From positions 1-64,000 of the forward strand of contig CALLLP010000013.1 in the NCBI GenBank assembly GCA_938008165.1: 64,000 nucleotides of DNA, in the 5' to 3' direction. Below the pieces are notes generated by a model. It saw only the letters and a program-made list of their open reading frames with translations. It was not told the origin of the DNA and did not search any database. Source of the stretch: an uncultured Neomegalonema sp. Lineage in GTDB: Bacteria > Pseudomonadota > Alphaproteobacteria > Rhodobacterales > Rhodobacteraceae. How positions within the stretch are numbered: position 1 is the stretch's first letter; every line of letters starts with the position of its first letter. Shown here in pieces: positions 1-8,849 of this stretch. The position numbers and the translations under genes were made by a program.

Positions 1-923
1 AGGATATGCAGCACGGCGGGGTATTCGTCGCGCATGTAGAGAAACACGGTCTCCGCCTCGACCGCCCAAGCCGCGATCAGCATTCCCTCAAGGAAAGTAT
101 GCGGTTCGCGCTCCAGGAAGTAGCGGTCCTTGAAGGTGCCCGGTTCGCCCTCATCGCCATTGACGGCCATGTAGCGCGGCCCGGCCTCTGCGCGGACGAA
201 AGACCATTTCTTGCCCGATGGAAAGCCCGCCCCGCCCATACCGCGCAGGCCAGAGGCCAGCAGTTCATCCTGCAATTGATCGGGTGTCTTGTCCCCGCCC
301 CGAAGGGCCTTGAGCGTTTCGTAACCGCCCTTGGCGGCATAGGCATCGAAGCCTTGATACGCGGGAATATGCGCATGGGTATCATCCGCCGCGATGGCAG
401 CATCGACTTTTTCAGGGGTGGCGAAATCGATATGATTATGGCCGATCTCCAGCACCGGCGCAGTATCACACCGGCCCATGCAGGGCGCTCGCAGCACACG
501 CACTTTTGAAGGGTCAAGCCCCGATTCCAGTGCCGATTTCAACGCCTGCGCCCCGGCCAGTTCACAGGAGAGCGAATCGCAGACGCGGATGGTCAGGTCA
601 GGGGGCGGGGTGTCGCCCTCCTTTACCACGTCGAAATGGGCGTAGAAGGTCGCGACCTCGTACACCTCGGTCATGGCCAGCTTCATCTCGCTGGCCAGCG
701 CGGCCATATGCGCGGCGGAGAGATGGCCATAGGTATCCTGTACCCGGTGCAGATACTCGATCAACAGATCCCGGCGCAGGGGCTGTCCATCATCCGGATC
801 ACACCCCAGCAGGGTACGGATGTCGCGCAGGGCCTGCGGCTCCACCTGCCGTCCCTTGGGTGTCTTGCGACCTTTGCCCTTGCCTGATTTCCAGACGCCT
901 TGCGTATCGTCGAGCGGAGCCAT
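1..923 (-). CDS. Fused NuoE/NuoF-type NADH-binding subunit (formate dehydrogenase beta-like), partial
   Basis: Reading leftward from the ATG at 923, the frame stays open to the window edge, giving about 307 residues, so the 3' end is missing. The N-terminal half is a NuoE-like thioredoxin-fold [2Fe-2S] domain: cysteines occur as Cx4C (CDSLSC) and Cx3C (CMGRC), around residues 118-163. A linker leads into a NuoF-like domain with the FMN/NADH-binding glycine-rich stretch GMGGAGFPSGKKW and the following NGDEGEPGTFKDR. This module takes electrons to or from NAD+ in soluble formate dehydrogenases (FdsG+FdsB) and in HoxF-type hydrogenase subunits. The catalytic subunit that would decide between them would lie to the left, outside the window. 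Formate dehydrogenase is the likelier reading for this lineage, but that is inference. Several open frames on the opposite strand here are shadows. Confidence 0.88.
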   Translation of the reverse strand, partial: MAPLDDTQGVWKSGKGKGRKTPKGRQVEPQALRDIRTLLGCDPDDGQPLRRDLLIEYLHRVQDTYGHLSAAHMAALASEMKLAMTEVYEVATFYAHFDVVKEGDTPPPDLTIRVCDSLSCELAGAQALKSALESGLDPSKVRVLRAPCMGRCDTAPVLEIGHNHIDFATPEKVDAAIAADDTHAHIPAYQGFDAYAAKGGYETLKALRGGDKTPDQLQDELLASGLRGMGGAGFPSGKKWSFVRAEAGPRYMAVNGDEGEPGTFKDRYFLEREPHTFLEGMLIAAWAVEAETVFLYMRDEYPAVLHI

Positions 924-1118
924 AGCGCATTCCTTGCCGGAGTCGAATTTGATCCAGTGAAGAATGGAACGCCGACCCTTTTCAAATCGGATTTGCGGAT
1001 GGCGGATGTTGCTCCGTTTATCGTCGGGGTATGAAATTTAATGACATTCTTGCCTTAGTCCCACTATGATACAGTTTATAAGGGGGCGACGGACGGGAAG
1101 CTGAGTCAGGAATTTGCC

Positions 1119-2270
1119 ATGCGCATCGACGGCGGCACGAAAGCGAGTGCAGGACAACAGGCACAGTCGCGCTTTGAGCAAGTGCTGTCCCGTGAACTGT
1201 CCCAAACATCCGCTGGCAGGACACCGACGGAATCGGGCATCCGCACGGCCTTGTCCACGCAATCCAGAAAAAGCGTTCCCGGCTCCCAGCGTGTCGGGGT
1301 CGATTTCAAGGCTGCGCAGGCTGGCAAAATCCTGAAAGGGGTGCAGGACTCGGCGCGGCAAATCCTCGCCAAGACGATGACCACGGCCGCACAGACCTCG
1401 CAAACGGCCTTTGCCGCCTTGGGCAAGGCGATCGATTCCGCCCTGACCAAAGCCCAGACGATTCAGGAAGGTATCGCGGAAAAAGCGGGCGGAAAAGATG
1501 GCCCTCTCTTTGGCAAAACCGCCATAGGCGGCACCCCCGGAGCCGAAACCCGGTCAGGCGAAACCTCCACAACCCGCTCTGCGGCATCCGGGGGCGCGCC
1601 AGCATCCGGAACACCGGGAACGACGGTTCCAGCCCCCGCAACCGCCCCCACAAGCACCGGCGCGCAGGGCAGTGCAGGCGCACAAGGGACCGCCTCGACC
1701 CCTGCGGCCACCGCCGCGCTGCCCCTGACCGCCACAGCGGGCGGCGAGCGCACCGCCGCAACCGCCCCCACTATGATGGAGGCCCCCGCCTCTCCCCTCG
1801 GGACGACCGGCACGATGGCCGAGACGGCAGGCGCACAGGAGGGCCGCCCCCTCCTCGCCCTGCAAGAAGCGCCCACGACGCTCGAAGCGCTGCTCCTGCA
1901 CAGTCCCGGCCTTCAGGCCATGGCGCGCAAGGCAAAGGCGGGCGGCAGCACCCTGAGCATGGTCTACATGCTCGGCCCCAACCCCCATGGTGCGGAATTC
2001 GTCTCGATCACCACCGATGACAAGGGCTTTATCACCGGGCCGGAGATCGACATCGCCCTGACCGAAGGGACCTTCGATACCATGGGCAACTGGATCGCGC
2101 TGTCAGGCAGTGGCCAGCTGCATGGTGCCAAAGTGACCCTCGAACCCGATTCCGATGGCTGTGCCTTCGTGACCGATGGCGAAGACGGCGTGCCGAAAAG
2201 CGTGACCGCGTGGCTTCAGGGCGGCGAGGCCATCCATGCCGGTGTCACCGCCGTTCGCAAGCTGGAATAG
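1119..2270 (+). CDS. Hypothetical low-complexity protein with a conserved-looking C-terminal domain
   Basis: A 383-residue protein that I do not recognise. Residues 1-95 look mildly helical and rich in Gln, Ser and Lys. Residues about 95-245 are a long low-complexity tract of Ala, Thr, Gly and Pro. Residues about 250-383 look like a folded acidic domain containing motifs such as MVYMLGPNPHGAEF and GNWIALSGSGQLHG. There is no signal peptide or membrane segment. The start is preceded by a weak GTCAGG ribosome site. It is flanked by the divergent NuoE/F gene and the downstream iron alcohol dehydrogenase (74 bp gap, same strand). The third-codon GC bias supports real coding. The linker composition resembles that of surface or scaffold proteins, but no function can be assigned. 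Confidence 0.6.
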   Translation: MRIDGGTKASAGQQAQSRFEQVLSRELSQTSAGRTPTESGIRTALSTQSRKSVPGSQRVGVDFKAAQAGKILKGVQDSARQILAKTMTTAAQTSQTAFAALGKAIDSALTKAQTIQEGIAEKAGGKDGPLFGKTAIGGTPGAETRSGETSTTRSAASGGAPASGTPGTTVPAPATAPTSTGAQGSAGAQGTASTPAATAALPLTATAGGERTAATAPTMMEAPASPLGTTGTMAETAGAQEGRPLLALQEAPTTLEALLLHSPGLQAMARKAKAGGSTLSMVYMLGPNPHGAEFVSITTDDKGFITGPEIDIALTEGTFDTMGNWIALSGSGQLHGAKVTLEPDSDGCAFVTDGEDGVPKSVTAWLQGGEAIHAGVTAVRKLE

Positions 2271-2344
2271 ACGCTCATACCCCCTTGAAGATTGCGCCGC
2301 GCTGGTCGACCCTGAGAAAACACCCGCCACCCGGAGCACCGCCC

Positions 2345-3505
2345 ATGAGCTTTCTCGACCCGCAAGACTGGAGCTTTCCGGTTCCCATCGCCTATGGTCC
2401 CGGCCGTCTCGCGGACATCGGCGCTTTATGCCTGTCGGTGGGCACGAAGGCGCCCCTGATCGTCACGGATAAAGGCAGTGCGGATCTGCCCTATATCGCC
2501 GAGTTGCAATCGCTGTTGCAGGGGGCGGGGATGGCCTCAGGTCTCTATACCGGCATCTCGCCCAATCCCCGCGACGATGAAATCGCGGCGGGGCGCGCGG
2601 CCTATCATGCCGGAGACCATGACGGGATCATCGCCATCGGCGGGGGCAGTGGCATGGATGGCGGCAAGGCCATCGCGCTGGTCGCCCATAACGCGCATGA
2701 TCTCTGGGCCTTTGAATACGAGCAAACACCCCCGACCGGGCATCCGCCCTTTCCCCCGCTAATCACCATCCCCACCACCGCAGGCACGGGCGCGGAGACC
2801 GAAAGCACCGCGATGATCACCGATACGGTGCGGTTGATGAAATGGTGTATCTGGCACCCGGACCTCAAACCGTCCCTCGCCATCCTCGACCCTCGGATTA
2901 CGGTCGGCCTGCCCGCGCATCTGACCGCGTGGACCGGGGTAGATGCGATGGTTCATGCCATCGAAGCCTATTGCGTGCCGGGGTTTCATCCCTTGTGCGA
3001 CGGCATGGCGCTGGAGGGGCTGCGCCTTGTTGCCAAATGGCTGCCGGTCGCGGTGGCCGAGCCGGATAATCTGGAAGCGCGGGGCGCGATGCTGGCCGGG
3101 TCGTGCCTCGCCGGGATCGCATTTCTGAAGGGGCTGGGGCTGGTCCATGCGGTATCGCATATGGTCGGGGCAGAATTCGACACCCAGCACGGCCTGACCA
3201 ACGCGGTCCTGCTGCCCGCTGCTCTCGACCACAATGCCCCGGCGATTGCCGATAAGATCGCCCCGATGGCACAGGCAATGGGCCTGACGGAACCGACTTA
3301 TACGGCCTTCCACGCCAAGATCTGCGCCCTGCTCGACGATGTGGGCATCCCCAAGACCCTCGGCGAGATCGGCGTCCCCACCGATTGCGCCCCCCGAATC
3401 GCGAAAAAGGCGATTCAGGACAGTGCGGCAGGCACAAACCCGCGCCCGCTGACCGTGCCGGATATTCAGGCAGTGATCGAAAGGGCGCTGACGACAGGGC
3501 GATAA
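2345..3505 (+). CDS. Iron-containing (group III) alcohol dehydrogenase
   Basis: A 386-residue Fe-ADH family enzyme that would reduce or oxidise a small alcohol/aldehyde pair with NAD(P). The N-terminal dinucleotide-binding half has the family glycine motif IGGGSGMDGGKA (about residues 98-109) followed by TIPTTAGTGAE (about 151-161). The C-terminal helical half supplies the metal ligands, which by alignment with FucO are Asp200 and His204 (GVDAMVHAIEA), His268 (GLVHAVSH) and His282 (DTQHG). I chose the ATG at 2345 because the upstream in-frame extension is basic, low quality and does not match the family start (SFxxPxxxxYGPG). The substrate cannot be deduced. The gene is convergent with the LysR gene, with only 16 bp between the stops. 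Confidence 0.9.
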   Translation: MSFLDPQDWSFPVPIAYGPGRLADIGALCLSVGTKAPLIVTDKGSADLPYIAELQSLLQGAGMASGLYTGISPNPRDDEIAAGRAAYHAGDHDGIIAIGGGSGMDGGKAIALVAHNAHDLWAFEYEQTPPTGHPPFPPLITIPTTAGTGAETESTAMITDTVRLMKWCIWHPDLKPSLAILDPRITVGLPAHLTAWTGVDAMVHAIEAYCVPGFHPLCDGMALEGLRLVAKWLPVAVAEPDNLEARGAMLAGSCLAGIAFLKGLGLVHAVSHMVGAEFDTQHGLTNAVLLPAALDHNAPAIADKIAPMAQAMGLTEPTYTAFHAKICALLDDVGIPKTLGEIGVPTDCAPRIAKKAIQDSAAGTNPRPLTVPDIQAVIERALTTGR

Positions 3506-3521
3506 GGGAGGGGCGATAAAC

Positions 3522-4412
3522 CTACCCCCCCGCCAACCCTTTCAGCACCTCGGCCAAGGCGGTCAGAGAAGGCGGAACCGGATCGCGCTCCACGGTGATC
3601 AGGCCGATCTGGTGGCGGGCCGTCGGCTCGACCAGATCGAGGCGGATCGTTCCGGCGGCGAGGGGCAGGCTGTCGGCCAATTTCACCGGGGCGATGGTCG
3701 CCGCCGCCCCGCTCGCCACCTGAGAGAATGCCGCCGTGAAGGCGTTGGTCTCCATCACGGGTCTGGGCACCGCGCCGACATCCTCGAAAACCGCATCGAT
3801 GATCCGGCGGTTGTTCATATCGCGGGTCAGAAGGCAGAGCGGCAGGGTCGCGGCCTCGGCCCATGTCGCCGTACCCGTCTCGCGCGGGGCAAAGGCCGGG
3901 GGCGAGAGCAGGACATAGGTTTCGTCATAGAGCGGCACCGACCGAAAGCCGGGGCCGTCCTTTTCGTCCACATAGGTAACCCCCGCATCGAGGCTGAAAT
4001 CCTCCAACCCCCGGCGGATCGCGGTCGAAGAAGCGGAGATGATCTCCAATCTGAGATCGGGATGGCGCGCCCGGATCGCGGCGGGCACCTGCGCGATGAA
4101 GGACAGGGCGGTCGGCACCGCTCCGATGGCCAGCCTGCCGGTCAAACTGCCCTTGAGGGCGGCGATCTCCTGGCGCAGACCTTCGGCATCGGCCAACATC
4201 TTGCGCGACCATCCCAGCACCACCTCGCCCTCCGGCGTCAAACCGAGAAAACGGTTCCCCCGCTGCACGAGCGGCACGCCGAGGTCTTTTTCCATATTGC
4301 GGATACGGCCCGAAAAAGCGGGCTGCGAGATACCACAGGAATCGGCGGCGCGGGCAAAATGCCGATGCTGCGCGAGGGCGGTCAGAAGCTGCATGTCGCG
4401 AAAATCGATCAT
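3522..4412 (-). CDS. LysR-family transcriptional regulator
   Basis: A 296-residue LTTR of standard length. Residues 1-60 form the winged helix-turn-helix (MQLLTALAQHRHFARAAD, then SQPAFSGRIRNMEKDLGV and RGNRFLGLTPEGE). The remainder is the periplasmic-binding-protein-like effector domain beginning at LAIGAVPTALSFIAQVP. Such regulators bind inverted repeats with a TN11A core and often control a divergent or adjacent gene. Here the genes on its left (Fe-ADH) and right (VOC protein) are convergent and co-directional respectively, so neither is an obvious divergent target. The VOC gene ends 6 bp upstream of this start, so this gene may be read in one transcript with it. The effector is unknown. 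Confidence 0.92.
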   Translation of the reverse strand: MIDFRDMQLLTALAQHRHFARAADSCGISQPAFSGRIRNMEKDLGVPLVQRGNRFLGLTPEGEVVLGWSRKMLADAEGLRQEIAALKGSLTGRLAIGAVPTALSFIAQVPAAIRARHPDLRLEIISASSTAIRRGLEDFSLDAGVTYVDEKDGPGFRSVPLYDETYVLLSPPAFAPRETGTATWAEAATLPLCLLTRDMNNRRIIDAVFEDVGAVPRPVMETNAFTAAFSQVASGAAATIAPVKLADSLPLAAGTIRLDLVEPTARHQIGLITVERDPVPPSLTALAEVLKGLAGG

Positions 4413-4418
4413 ATCCGG

Positions 4419-4799
4419 TCAGGCATCGGACAAAGGCGAGCAAAAAATCAGGCGATTCCCGCTGGGATCCGATACGCTGACCTCGCGCCAGCCCCATTCC
4501 TGATCCTGAATGCCGGGTCGTGCATGGCGGTGGCCGCGCTGCTGAAGCCCGCGATGGAAGGCGGCGACATCGGCCATCTCGATCCGCACGGCGGAACCGG
4601 GGGTCGCATCGCCATAATGCTCGGACAGGTGCAATTCATGCCCCCCAAGGCGCACCCCCATATACAGCGGCGTCTGCGGCTCGAAGCGATGCTCGAAGGC
4701 AAGCTCAAAGCCCAAAAACCGGAGATAGAAATCCCGAGTCTGCGCCTCGTCAAAGCTGCGCAGGATCGGCACGAAGGCTGTCACCTCAGGGGCGCTCAT
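4419..4799 (-). CDS. VOC/glyoxalase-bleomycin-resistance family protein
   Basis: A 126-residue vicinal-oxygen-chelate fold protein with the expected pair of beta-alpha-beta-beta-beta modules: N-terminal VPILRSFDEAQTRDFYLRFLGFEL and C-terminal EVSVSDPSGNRLIF. The end motif DPSGNRLIF is characteristic of the family. Members include glyoxalase I-like isomerases, dioxygenases and antibiotic-binding proteins; the arrangement (a FEHRFEPQTPLYMGVRLGG stretch and LHLSEH) is closest to bleomycin-resistance-like binding proteins. Its ATG overlaps the stop of the 91-residue gene upstream by 4 bp, implying co-translation. Specific function is unknown. Confidence 0.85.
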   Translation of the reverse strand: MSAPEVTAFVPILRSFDEAQTRDFYLRFLGFELAFEHRFEPQTPLYMGVRLGGHELHLSEHYGDATPGSAVRIEMADVAAFHRGLQQRGHRHARPGIQDQEWGWREVSVSDPSGNRLIFCSPLSDA

Positions 4800-5071
4800 G
4801 GATCATCTCTCTTGCGGCTCGACCAGTCGAGAAACTTCTCGGCTGTCCTGAAATCGGGACGACGGCGGGCGGCAAGGGCACGCATAAACCGCTGGGGCAG
4901 GCGCGCGGGGCGGGACGGCGCCTCATACCAATGCTCACCGTCCCACAGGCCATCCGTCAGAACGGCATAGCCCCCAATATACTGCCACCGCTGCCCCGGC
5001 GGCCGCGTGCGCATCCATGCGTGGAATGCCGCCTCGTCCGGGAACCAATAATCGTCCTTCGCCATGCTCAC
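4796..5071 (-). CDS. Hypothetical 91-residue protein
   Basis: A small soluble protein rich in Trp, Tyr and Arg (KDDYWFPDEAAFHAWM near the start, GEHWYEAPSRPARLPQRF in the middle). It has no signal peptide, no membrane segment and no domain that I recognise. Its stop overlaps the start of the VOC gene (ATGA), so the pair is translationally coupled. Two in-frame ATGs two codons apart (5071 and 5065) could each be the start. The M16 peptidase gene upstream ends 46 bp away on the same strand. Confidence 0.6.
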   Translation of the reverse strand: MSMAKDDYWFPDEAAFHAWMRTRPPGQRWQYIGGYAVLTDGLWDGEHWYEAPSRPARLPQRFMRALAARRRPDFRTAEKFLDWSSRKRDDP

Positions 5072-5117
5072 CTCCCGCCCTGCGATCCTACCGGATGGGG
5101 GCGATGTTGGCGAGGGC

Positions 5118-6461
5118 TTACCCCCCGATCCCTTCCATCAGCGTATCGGCTGTTTCGAGGCCCTCAGGCTTGCCGACGACCACGACGAACAGGTCGTCAG
5201 GTTTCAACAGGCGTTTCGCGACCCGCTGCACATCCTCCAGCGTCACCGCCTCGACCAGACCGTTCCGGGTATCGATATAATCGATGGGCAGGTCTGCCGA
5301 TTGTGCCCCGACAAGGAAGCTGGCGATCTTTGAATTGGAATCGAAGCGCAGGGCAAAGGCCCCGGTCAGATACTTCTTCGCCGCTTCCAGCTCCGCTTCG
5401 GTCAGCCCCTCATCGGCCATGCGCGCCCATTCCTGCCGGATCAGCTCCAGCGACTTGGCAACCCGCGCATTCGACGTCGCCACGCCACCCATATAGAGAC
5501 CCGCCCGGTCGAGAGGATTGAGATAGGAATAGACCGAATAGGCCAACCCGTTCTTCTCGCGTACCTCGTCAGTCAGGCGCGAGGTCAGGCCCCCTCCACC
5601 GAGGACGTAATTCATCACATAGGCCGCGATGTAATCGGGGTCTTCGCGCAGGATACCCTTGTGACCCAGAACCACCGCGCTCTGGGGCACGTCTTCCTCG
5701 ATCACGATCAGGCCGCCGGTTTCGCGCACGGGCACCGGCGTCTTGTCGAGCGTTTCGCCCTTCGCCAGCGCGCCGAAGGTGTCGTCCATCAGGGTGGCGA
5801 GGGTCTGAGCATCGATATCGCCGACCACACCAACCTTCATCCGTGCCGTCGCGACCATGCGGCCATAGGCGGCGAGCAGGTCGTCGCGGGTGAGGGCCAT
5901 CACCGATTCGGTCGTGCCGGAAACGGGCGTGGCATAAGAGGCATCGCCGAACACTTCGGCAAACCAGCGTTTGCCCGCCTGAGATTGCGGGTTATTGGCG
6001 CTGGAACGCAAGCTGGAGAGCACCTGTTCTCGCACCCGCTCGATGGCGTCCGGGTCGAACAGCGGGTCGGTCAGGGCCACGCGCAGCAGACCCATCGTCG
6101 GGCCGATATTCTCGGAGAGCGACGAAACGCTGACCGAAAAGCTGTCCCGACTCGCGCCAAAGCCGATGGAGGAATTCAGGTCGTCGAGCGCATCGGCGAA
6201 ATCCTGATTGTCCATATCGCCCGCGCCTTCCTCGATCAGCCCGGCGACGAGGTTGACGGCCCCCTCCTTGCCCGGCTCATCGACACGCGCACCGCCATCG
6301 AACTGAATCTGAACGGTCACGATCGGAATCGACGGTTCCTCGACCAGCCACGCCGTCAGACCACCGGGGGTGACGACCTCCTGAATGCGCGAGGATTCGG
6401 CGGCGGCGGCGGCAGGCAGGGCGGCGAGACAGGCCGCGAATGCAATGGCTAGCGTTCTCAT
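5118..6461 (-). CDS. M16 (pitrilysin/insulinase) family protein, non-catalytic partner
   Basis: A 447-residue M16B-type protein with a clear Sec signal peptide (MRTLAIAFAACLAALPAAAAAES), so it is exported to the periplasm. It has two tandem M16 domains. The position of the zinc motif HxxEH is occupied by NLVAGLIEEG, so the metal-binding residues are missing. The substrate-contacting RY motif region of M16B subunits (LTSRLTDEVREKNGLAYSVYSY) is present. This is the usual division of labour: the upstream gene supplies the active zinc subunit and this one completes the chamber. Its ATG overlaps the stop of that gene by 4 bp, which would favour equal synthesis of the two chains. Confidence 0.93.
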   Translation of the reverse strand: MRTLAIAFAACLAALPAAAAAESSRIQEVVTPGGLTAWLVEEPSIPIVTVQIQFDGGARVDEPGKEGAVNLVAGLIEEGAGDMDNQDFADALDDLNSSIGFGASRDSFSVSVSSLSENIGPTMGLLRVALTDPLFDPDAIERVREQVLSSLRSSANNPQSQAGKRWFAEVFGDASYATPVSGTTESVMALTRDDLLAAYGRMVATARMKVGVVGDIDAQTLATLMDDTFGALAKGETLDKTPVPVRETGGLIVIEEDVPQSAVVLGHKGILREDPDYIAAYVMNYVLGGGGLTSRLTDEVREKNGLAYSVYSYLNPLDRAGLYMGGVATSNARVAKSLELIRQEWARMADEGLTEAELEAAKKYLTGAFALRFDSNSKIASFLVGAQSADLPIDYIDTRNGLVEAVTLEDVQRVAKRLLKPDDLFVVVVGKPEGLETADTLMEGIGG

Positions 6462-7810
6462 CCGTCCGCTCCTTCGGTCTTGGCTTTCATCAGGTAGCCG
6501 GTGACGGATCGTTCAGGCACCAGCACCAGACGGGCGGCCTCCATCACATCCTCAACGGTCACCGCTTCGAGGCGATCGCGCCAGCCGATGACGTCATCCA
6601 GCTCCAGCCCGATGGTCAGGGCGGCCCCGTATTGGCGCGCGAGCGAGCCTTGGCTGTCCTGAGCGTAGATTTCGGAGGCGATGGCCGCTTTCTTGGCGCG
6701 GGCCAGTTCTTCTTCGGTGATGCCGTTTTCCAGAAGGTCGGCGATCATCCAATCGAGCGCGCCCTCCAATTCGGTCAGGGTCGTCTCGCCCTTGGGCGCG
6801 GCGTAGAAGGCGAATTCGCCCATATCCCGCGCCATGCCAGAGAAATACGCCCCGGCATAAAGCGCCAGATCCGTCTCCAGCGTCAGCATCTTCGGCAGGC
6901 GGCGGGTCGTGCCCCCCGACAGAATATCGGATAACAGGCCCAGCGCCGCCGCGCTGTCCCCGTCGGTCACGTAGGACGGGGCGATATAGCCGCGCCAAAG
7001 TCGCTCCTGCGCCACGCGCGGGTCGCGCATTGTCAGGCGTCGGGCGGCCAGATGCGGCGGCTCGGTCGCGCGCACGGATTCGGGCAGGTCGACCGGCTCG
7101 ATCACACCGTAATGTTCTTCGGCCAGCGCGCGCACCTCGTCGGGGGTCACATCCCCCGCGACGATCAGGATCGCGTTATTCGGCGCGTAGAATCGTTCGT
7201 ACATCTCCAGCGCATCATCCCGGTCGAGCGATTCGATCTCCTCGCGCCAGCCGATGACGGGAATGCCATAGGCATGGTTCAGGTAGAGCGCCGCCATGTA
7301 TTGCTCGCGAAAGCGTCCGGCGGGGTCGTTATCGGTGCGCGAATTGCGCTCCTCCAGCACCACGTCGCGTTCGGCGACAATGTCTTCCTGCCGGATATTC
7401 ACATTGCGCATCCGGTCGGCTTCCATGCTCATCACCAGCCCAAGACGGTCTTTGGCGATGCGCTGGAAATAGGCGGTATAATCGCGGGAGGTGAAGGCAT
7501 TATCCTGCCCCCCGTTCTCGGCGATGATGCGCGAGAACTGACCGGGTGCGATCTTGTCGGTGCCCTTGAACATCAAATGTTCGAGATAATGGGCTATTCC
7601 GGTCTTGCCGGGCGGCTCATCGGCCGATCCGACGCGATACCAGACCATATGGGTGACGACCGGCGCGCGGTGATCCTCGATGACAACGGCGCGCATGCCG
7701 TTTTCCAACGTGAAGTCACTGATGGCGGGCTTGGACTCGGCGGTGCCGAGGGGCAATGCGCCTGCAACCATGGCAACCGCGAGGGACAAGATGGTGGCGA
7801 GTCTTTTCAA
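6458..7810 (-). CDS. M16 family zinc metallopeptidase, catalytic subunit
   Basis: A 450-residue periplasmic protease with a signal peptide (MKRLATILSLAVAMVAGALPLGTAES). The inverted zinc motif HxxEH is intact at about residues 74-78 (HYLEH, in GKTGIAHYLEHLMFKGT), and the usual downstream acidic helix (VVLEERNSRTDNDPAGRF) supplies the distal Glu. With the inactive partner encoded immediately downstream it should form a heterodimeric M16B protease that degrades small peptides in the periplasm. In Rhodobacterales this pair commonly sits next to lspA and the DUF3035 lipoprotein, exactly as here. A 267-bp gap separates it from the DUF3035 gene, so it may have its own promoter. Confidence 0.95.
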   Translation of the reverse strand: MKRLATILSLAVAMVAGALPLGTAESKPAISDFTLENGMRAVVIEDHRAPVVTHMVWYRVGSADEPPGKTGIAHYLEHLMFKGTDKIAPGQFSRIIAENGGQDNAFTSRDYTAYFQRIAKDRLGLVMSMEADRMRNVNIRQEDIVAERDVVLEERNSRTDNDPAGRFREQYMAALYLNHAYGIPVIGWREEIESLDRDDALEMYERFYAPNNAILIVAGDVTPDEVRALAEEHYGVIEPVDLPESVRATEPPHLAARRLTMRDPRVAQERLWRGYIAPSYVTDGDSAAALGLLSDILSGGTTRRLPKMLTLETDLALYAGAYFSGMARDMGEFAFYAAPKGETTLTELEGALDWMIADLLENGITEEELARAKKAAIASEIYAQDSQGSLARQYGAALTIGLELDDVIGWRDRLEAVTVEDVMEAARLVLVPERSVTGYLMKAKTEGADG

Positions 7811-8077
7811 TGGATCACCCCGAATGATGCATGTGAGGCGCGAAACGGCGCGCCGGACCGTTGGCCGTTAGATGGGTACGGATGGCCCGAAGGTCCACCC
7901 CTTACTCAGTACAGTATTAATAGCACATTAACCCTGTCACCCGCGCGAGTCGTCGCGGCTGCACGAGCGATCGTGATCGCGGCGCTATCGGCATGGGATG
8001 CGCGCGGATCGGGCCGGGGCCGCCGGGATATGCACCCCAAAGCGCGGCAGAGGAGACCCCCGCACGCCGATCCTAAC
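7811..8077. other. Intergenic region without recognised gene
   Basis: Between the DUF3035 lipoprotein stop and the M16 peptidase start, both on the minus strand. An AT-richer patch at about 7903-7930 (CAGTACAGTATTAATAGCAC) could contain the promoter of the peptidase pair. I see no ORF with a ribosome site and no clear terminator hairpin with a T-run. Confidence 0.4.
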
Positions 8078-8815
8078 CTATTCGGGCAGGTAGATCAGCT
8101 CCGGTGCCGCACCCGTTGTTTCAGGGACCAGAACGCCAAAGGTTGGCGTCGTGCTGGTGGCCGGGGCCGCCGGGGCGGGGATCGTCGCGGCGGGAACGGG
8201 GATCACATCCACCGGACCCGGCGCCGCGGGAACCCCGGTAAGCGGCGCAGCAGGCGAGAGGCTCGCCGCCCGCTGGGGCGTGATGCCCTCCTCCAGAAGA
8301 CGCAGGCGCTCCGCTTCGGCATCGATCGCATCGCGGTCGAGATCGCCTCGCACCCGGCGCAGGGCGGGGAATACCCGGTCGAGAAGATAGAGATTCTGCT
8401 CGGCCTCATACTCGGCCTGTTCGCCAGCCAGCGTCGCGCGAATCGTCGGATCGGCGGGACCTGCGGAAGACAGGATCGCCGCTTCGGTCACCGATGGGGC
8501 CGCAGTCGCCGTGGCCGTGGCCGCGACCGGCGCGGTATCGAAGGCGAGCGCCGCGCGGGCATCGGCCTGCGGATTGGGATCGCGGCTGCTGATCTTACCC
8601 GGCTCCGGCACGGGCAGGGCCGTGAAATCCTGGGGCAGCTCGAGCGGACGCTTTGTCAGAACGCTGAACTCATCCGGGGCCGTCTGCAACGATCCGATGA
8701 GCGACGTGATCTGGAAGCGGTCGTCATAAACGTCCTCTTCTTCGGGTGCCTGCGCCGCGCGATCCGTCTGACAGGCTCCTAGCGCAAGGGCCATTCCCAC
8801 CAGCGCGATCCGCAT
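8078..8815 (-). CDS. DUF3035 lipoprotein (BamF-like outer-membrane-assembly accessory)
   Basis: About 245 residues. I took the ATG at 8815 because it gives a compact lipoprotein signal (MRIALVGMALALGAC) with lipobox LGAC and Cys15; the longer frame from 8860 would put an acidic, Met-rich tail in front and overlap lspA. The mature N-terminus contains the DUF3035 signature PDEFSVLTKRPLELPQDFTALPVPEPG. The rest is a disordered Ala/Pro/Thr-rich tail, unusual only in its length. Caulobacter BamF, a Bam-complex lipoprotein, belongs to the same family, so a role in beta-barrel assembly is plausible by family. It lies 34 bp downstream of lspA, whose product would process its lipobox after acylation. 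Confidence 0.85.
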   Translation of the reverse strand: MRIALVGMALALGACQTDRAAQAPEEEDVYDDRFQITSLIGSLQTAPDEFSVLTKRPLELPQDFTALPVPEPGKISSRDPNPQADARAALAFDTAPVAATATATAAPSVTEAAILSSAGPADPTIRATLAGEQAEYEAEQNLYLLDRVFPALRRVRGDLDRDAIDAEAERLRLLEEGITPQRAASLSPAAPLTGVPAAPGPVDVIPVPAATIPAPAAPATSTTPTFGVLVPETTGAAPELIYLPE

Positions 8816-8849
8816 GAACGGCCCGCCCATCGCCATCATTCCCGTTGTC

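Noticed and set aside
506-925. A + strand open frame of 139 residues over the NuoE domain.
   Set aside because: Arg/Pro-rich shadow of the clearly recognisable minus-strand gene.
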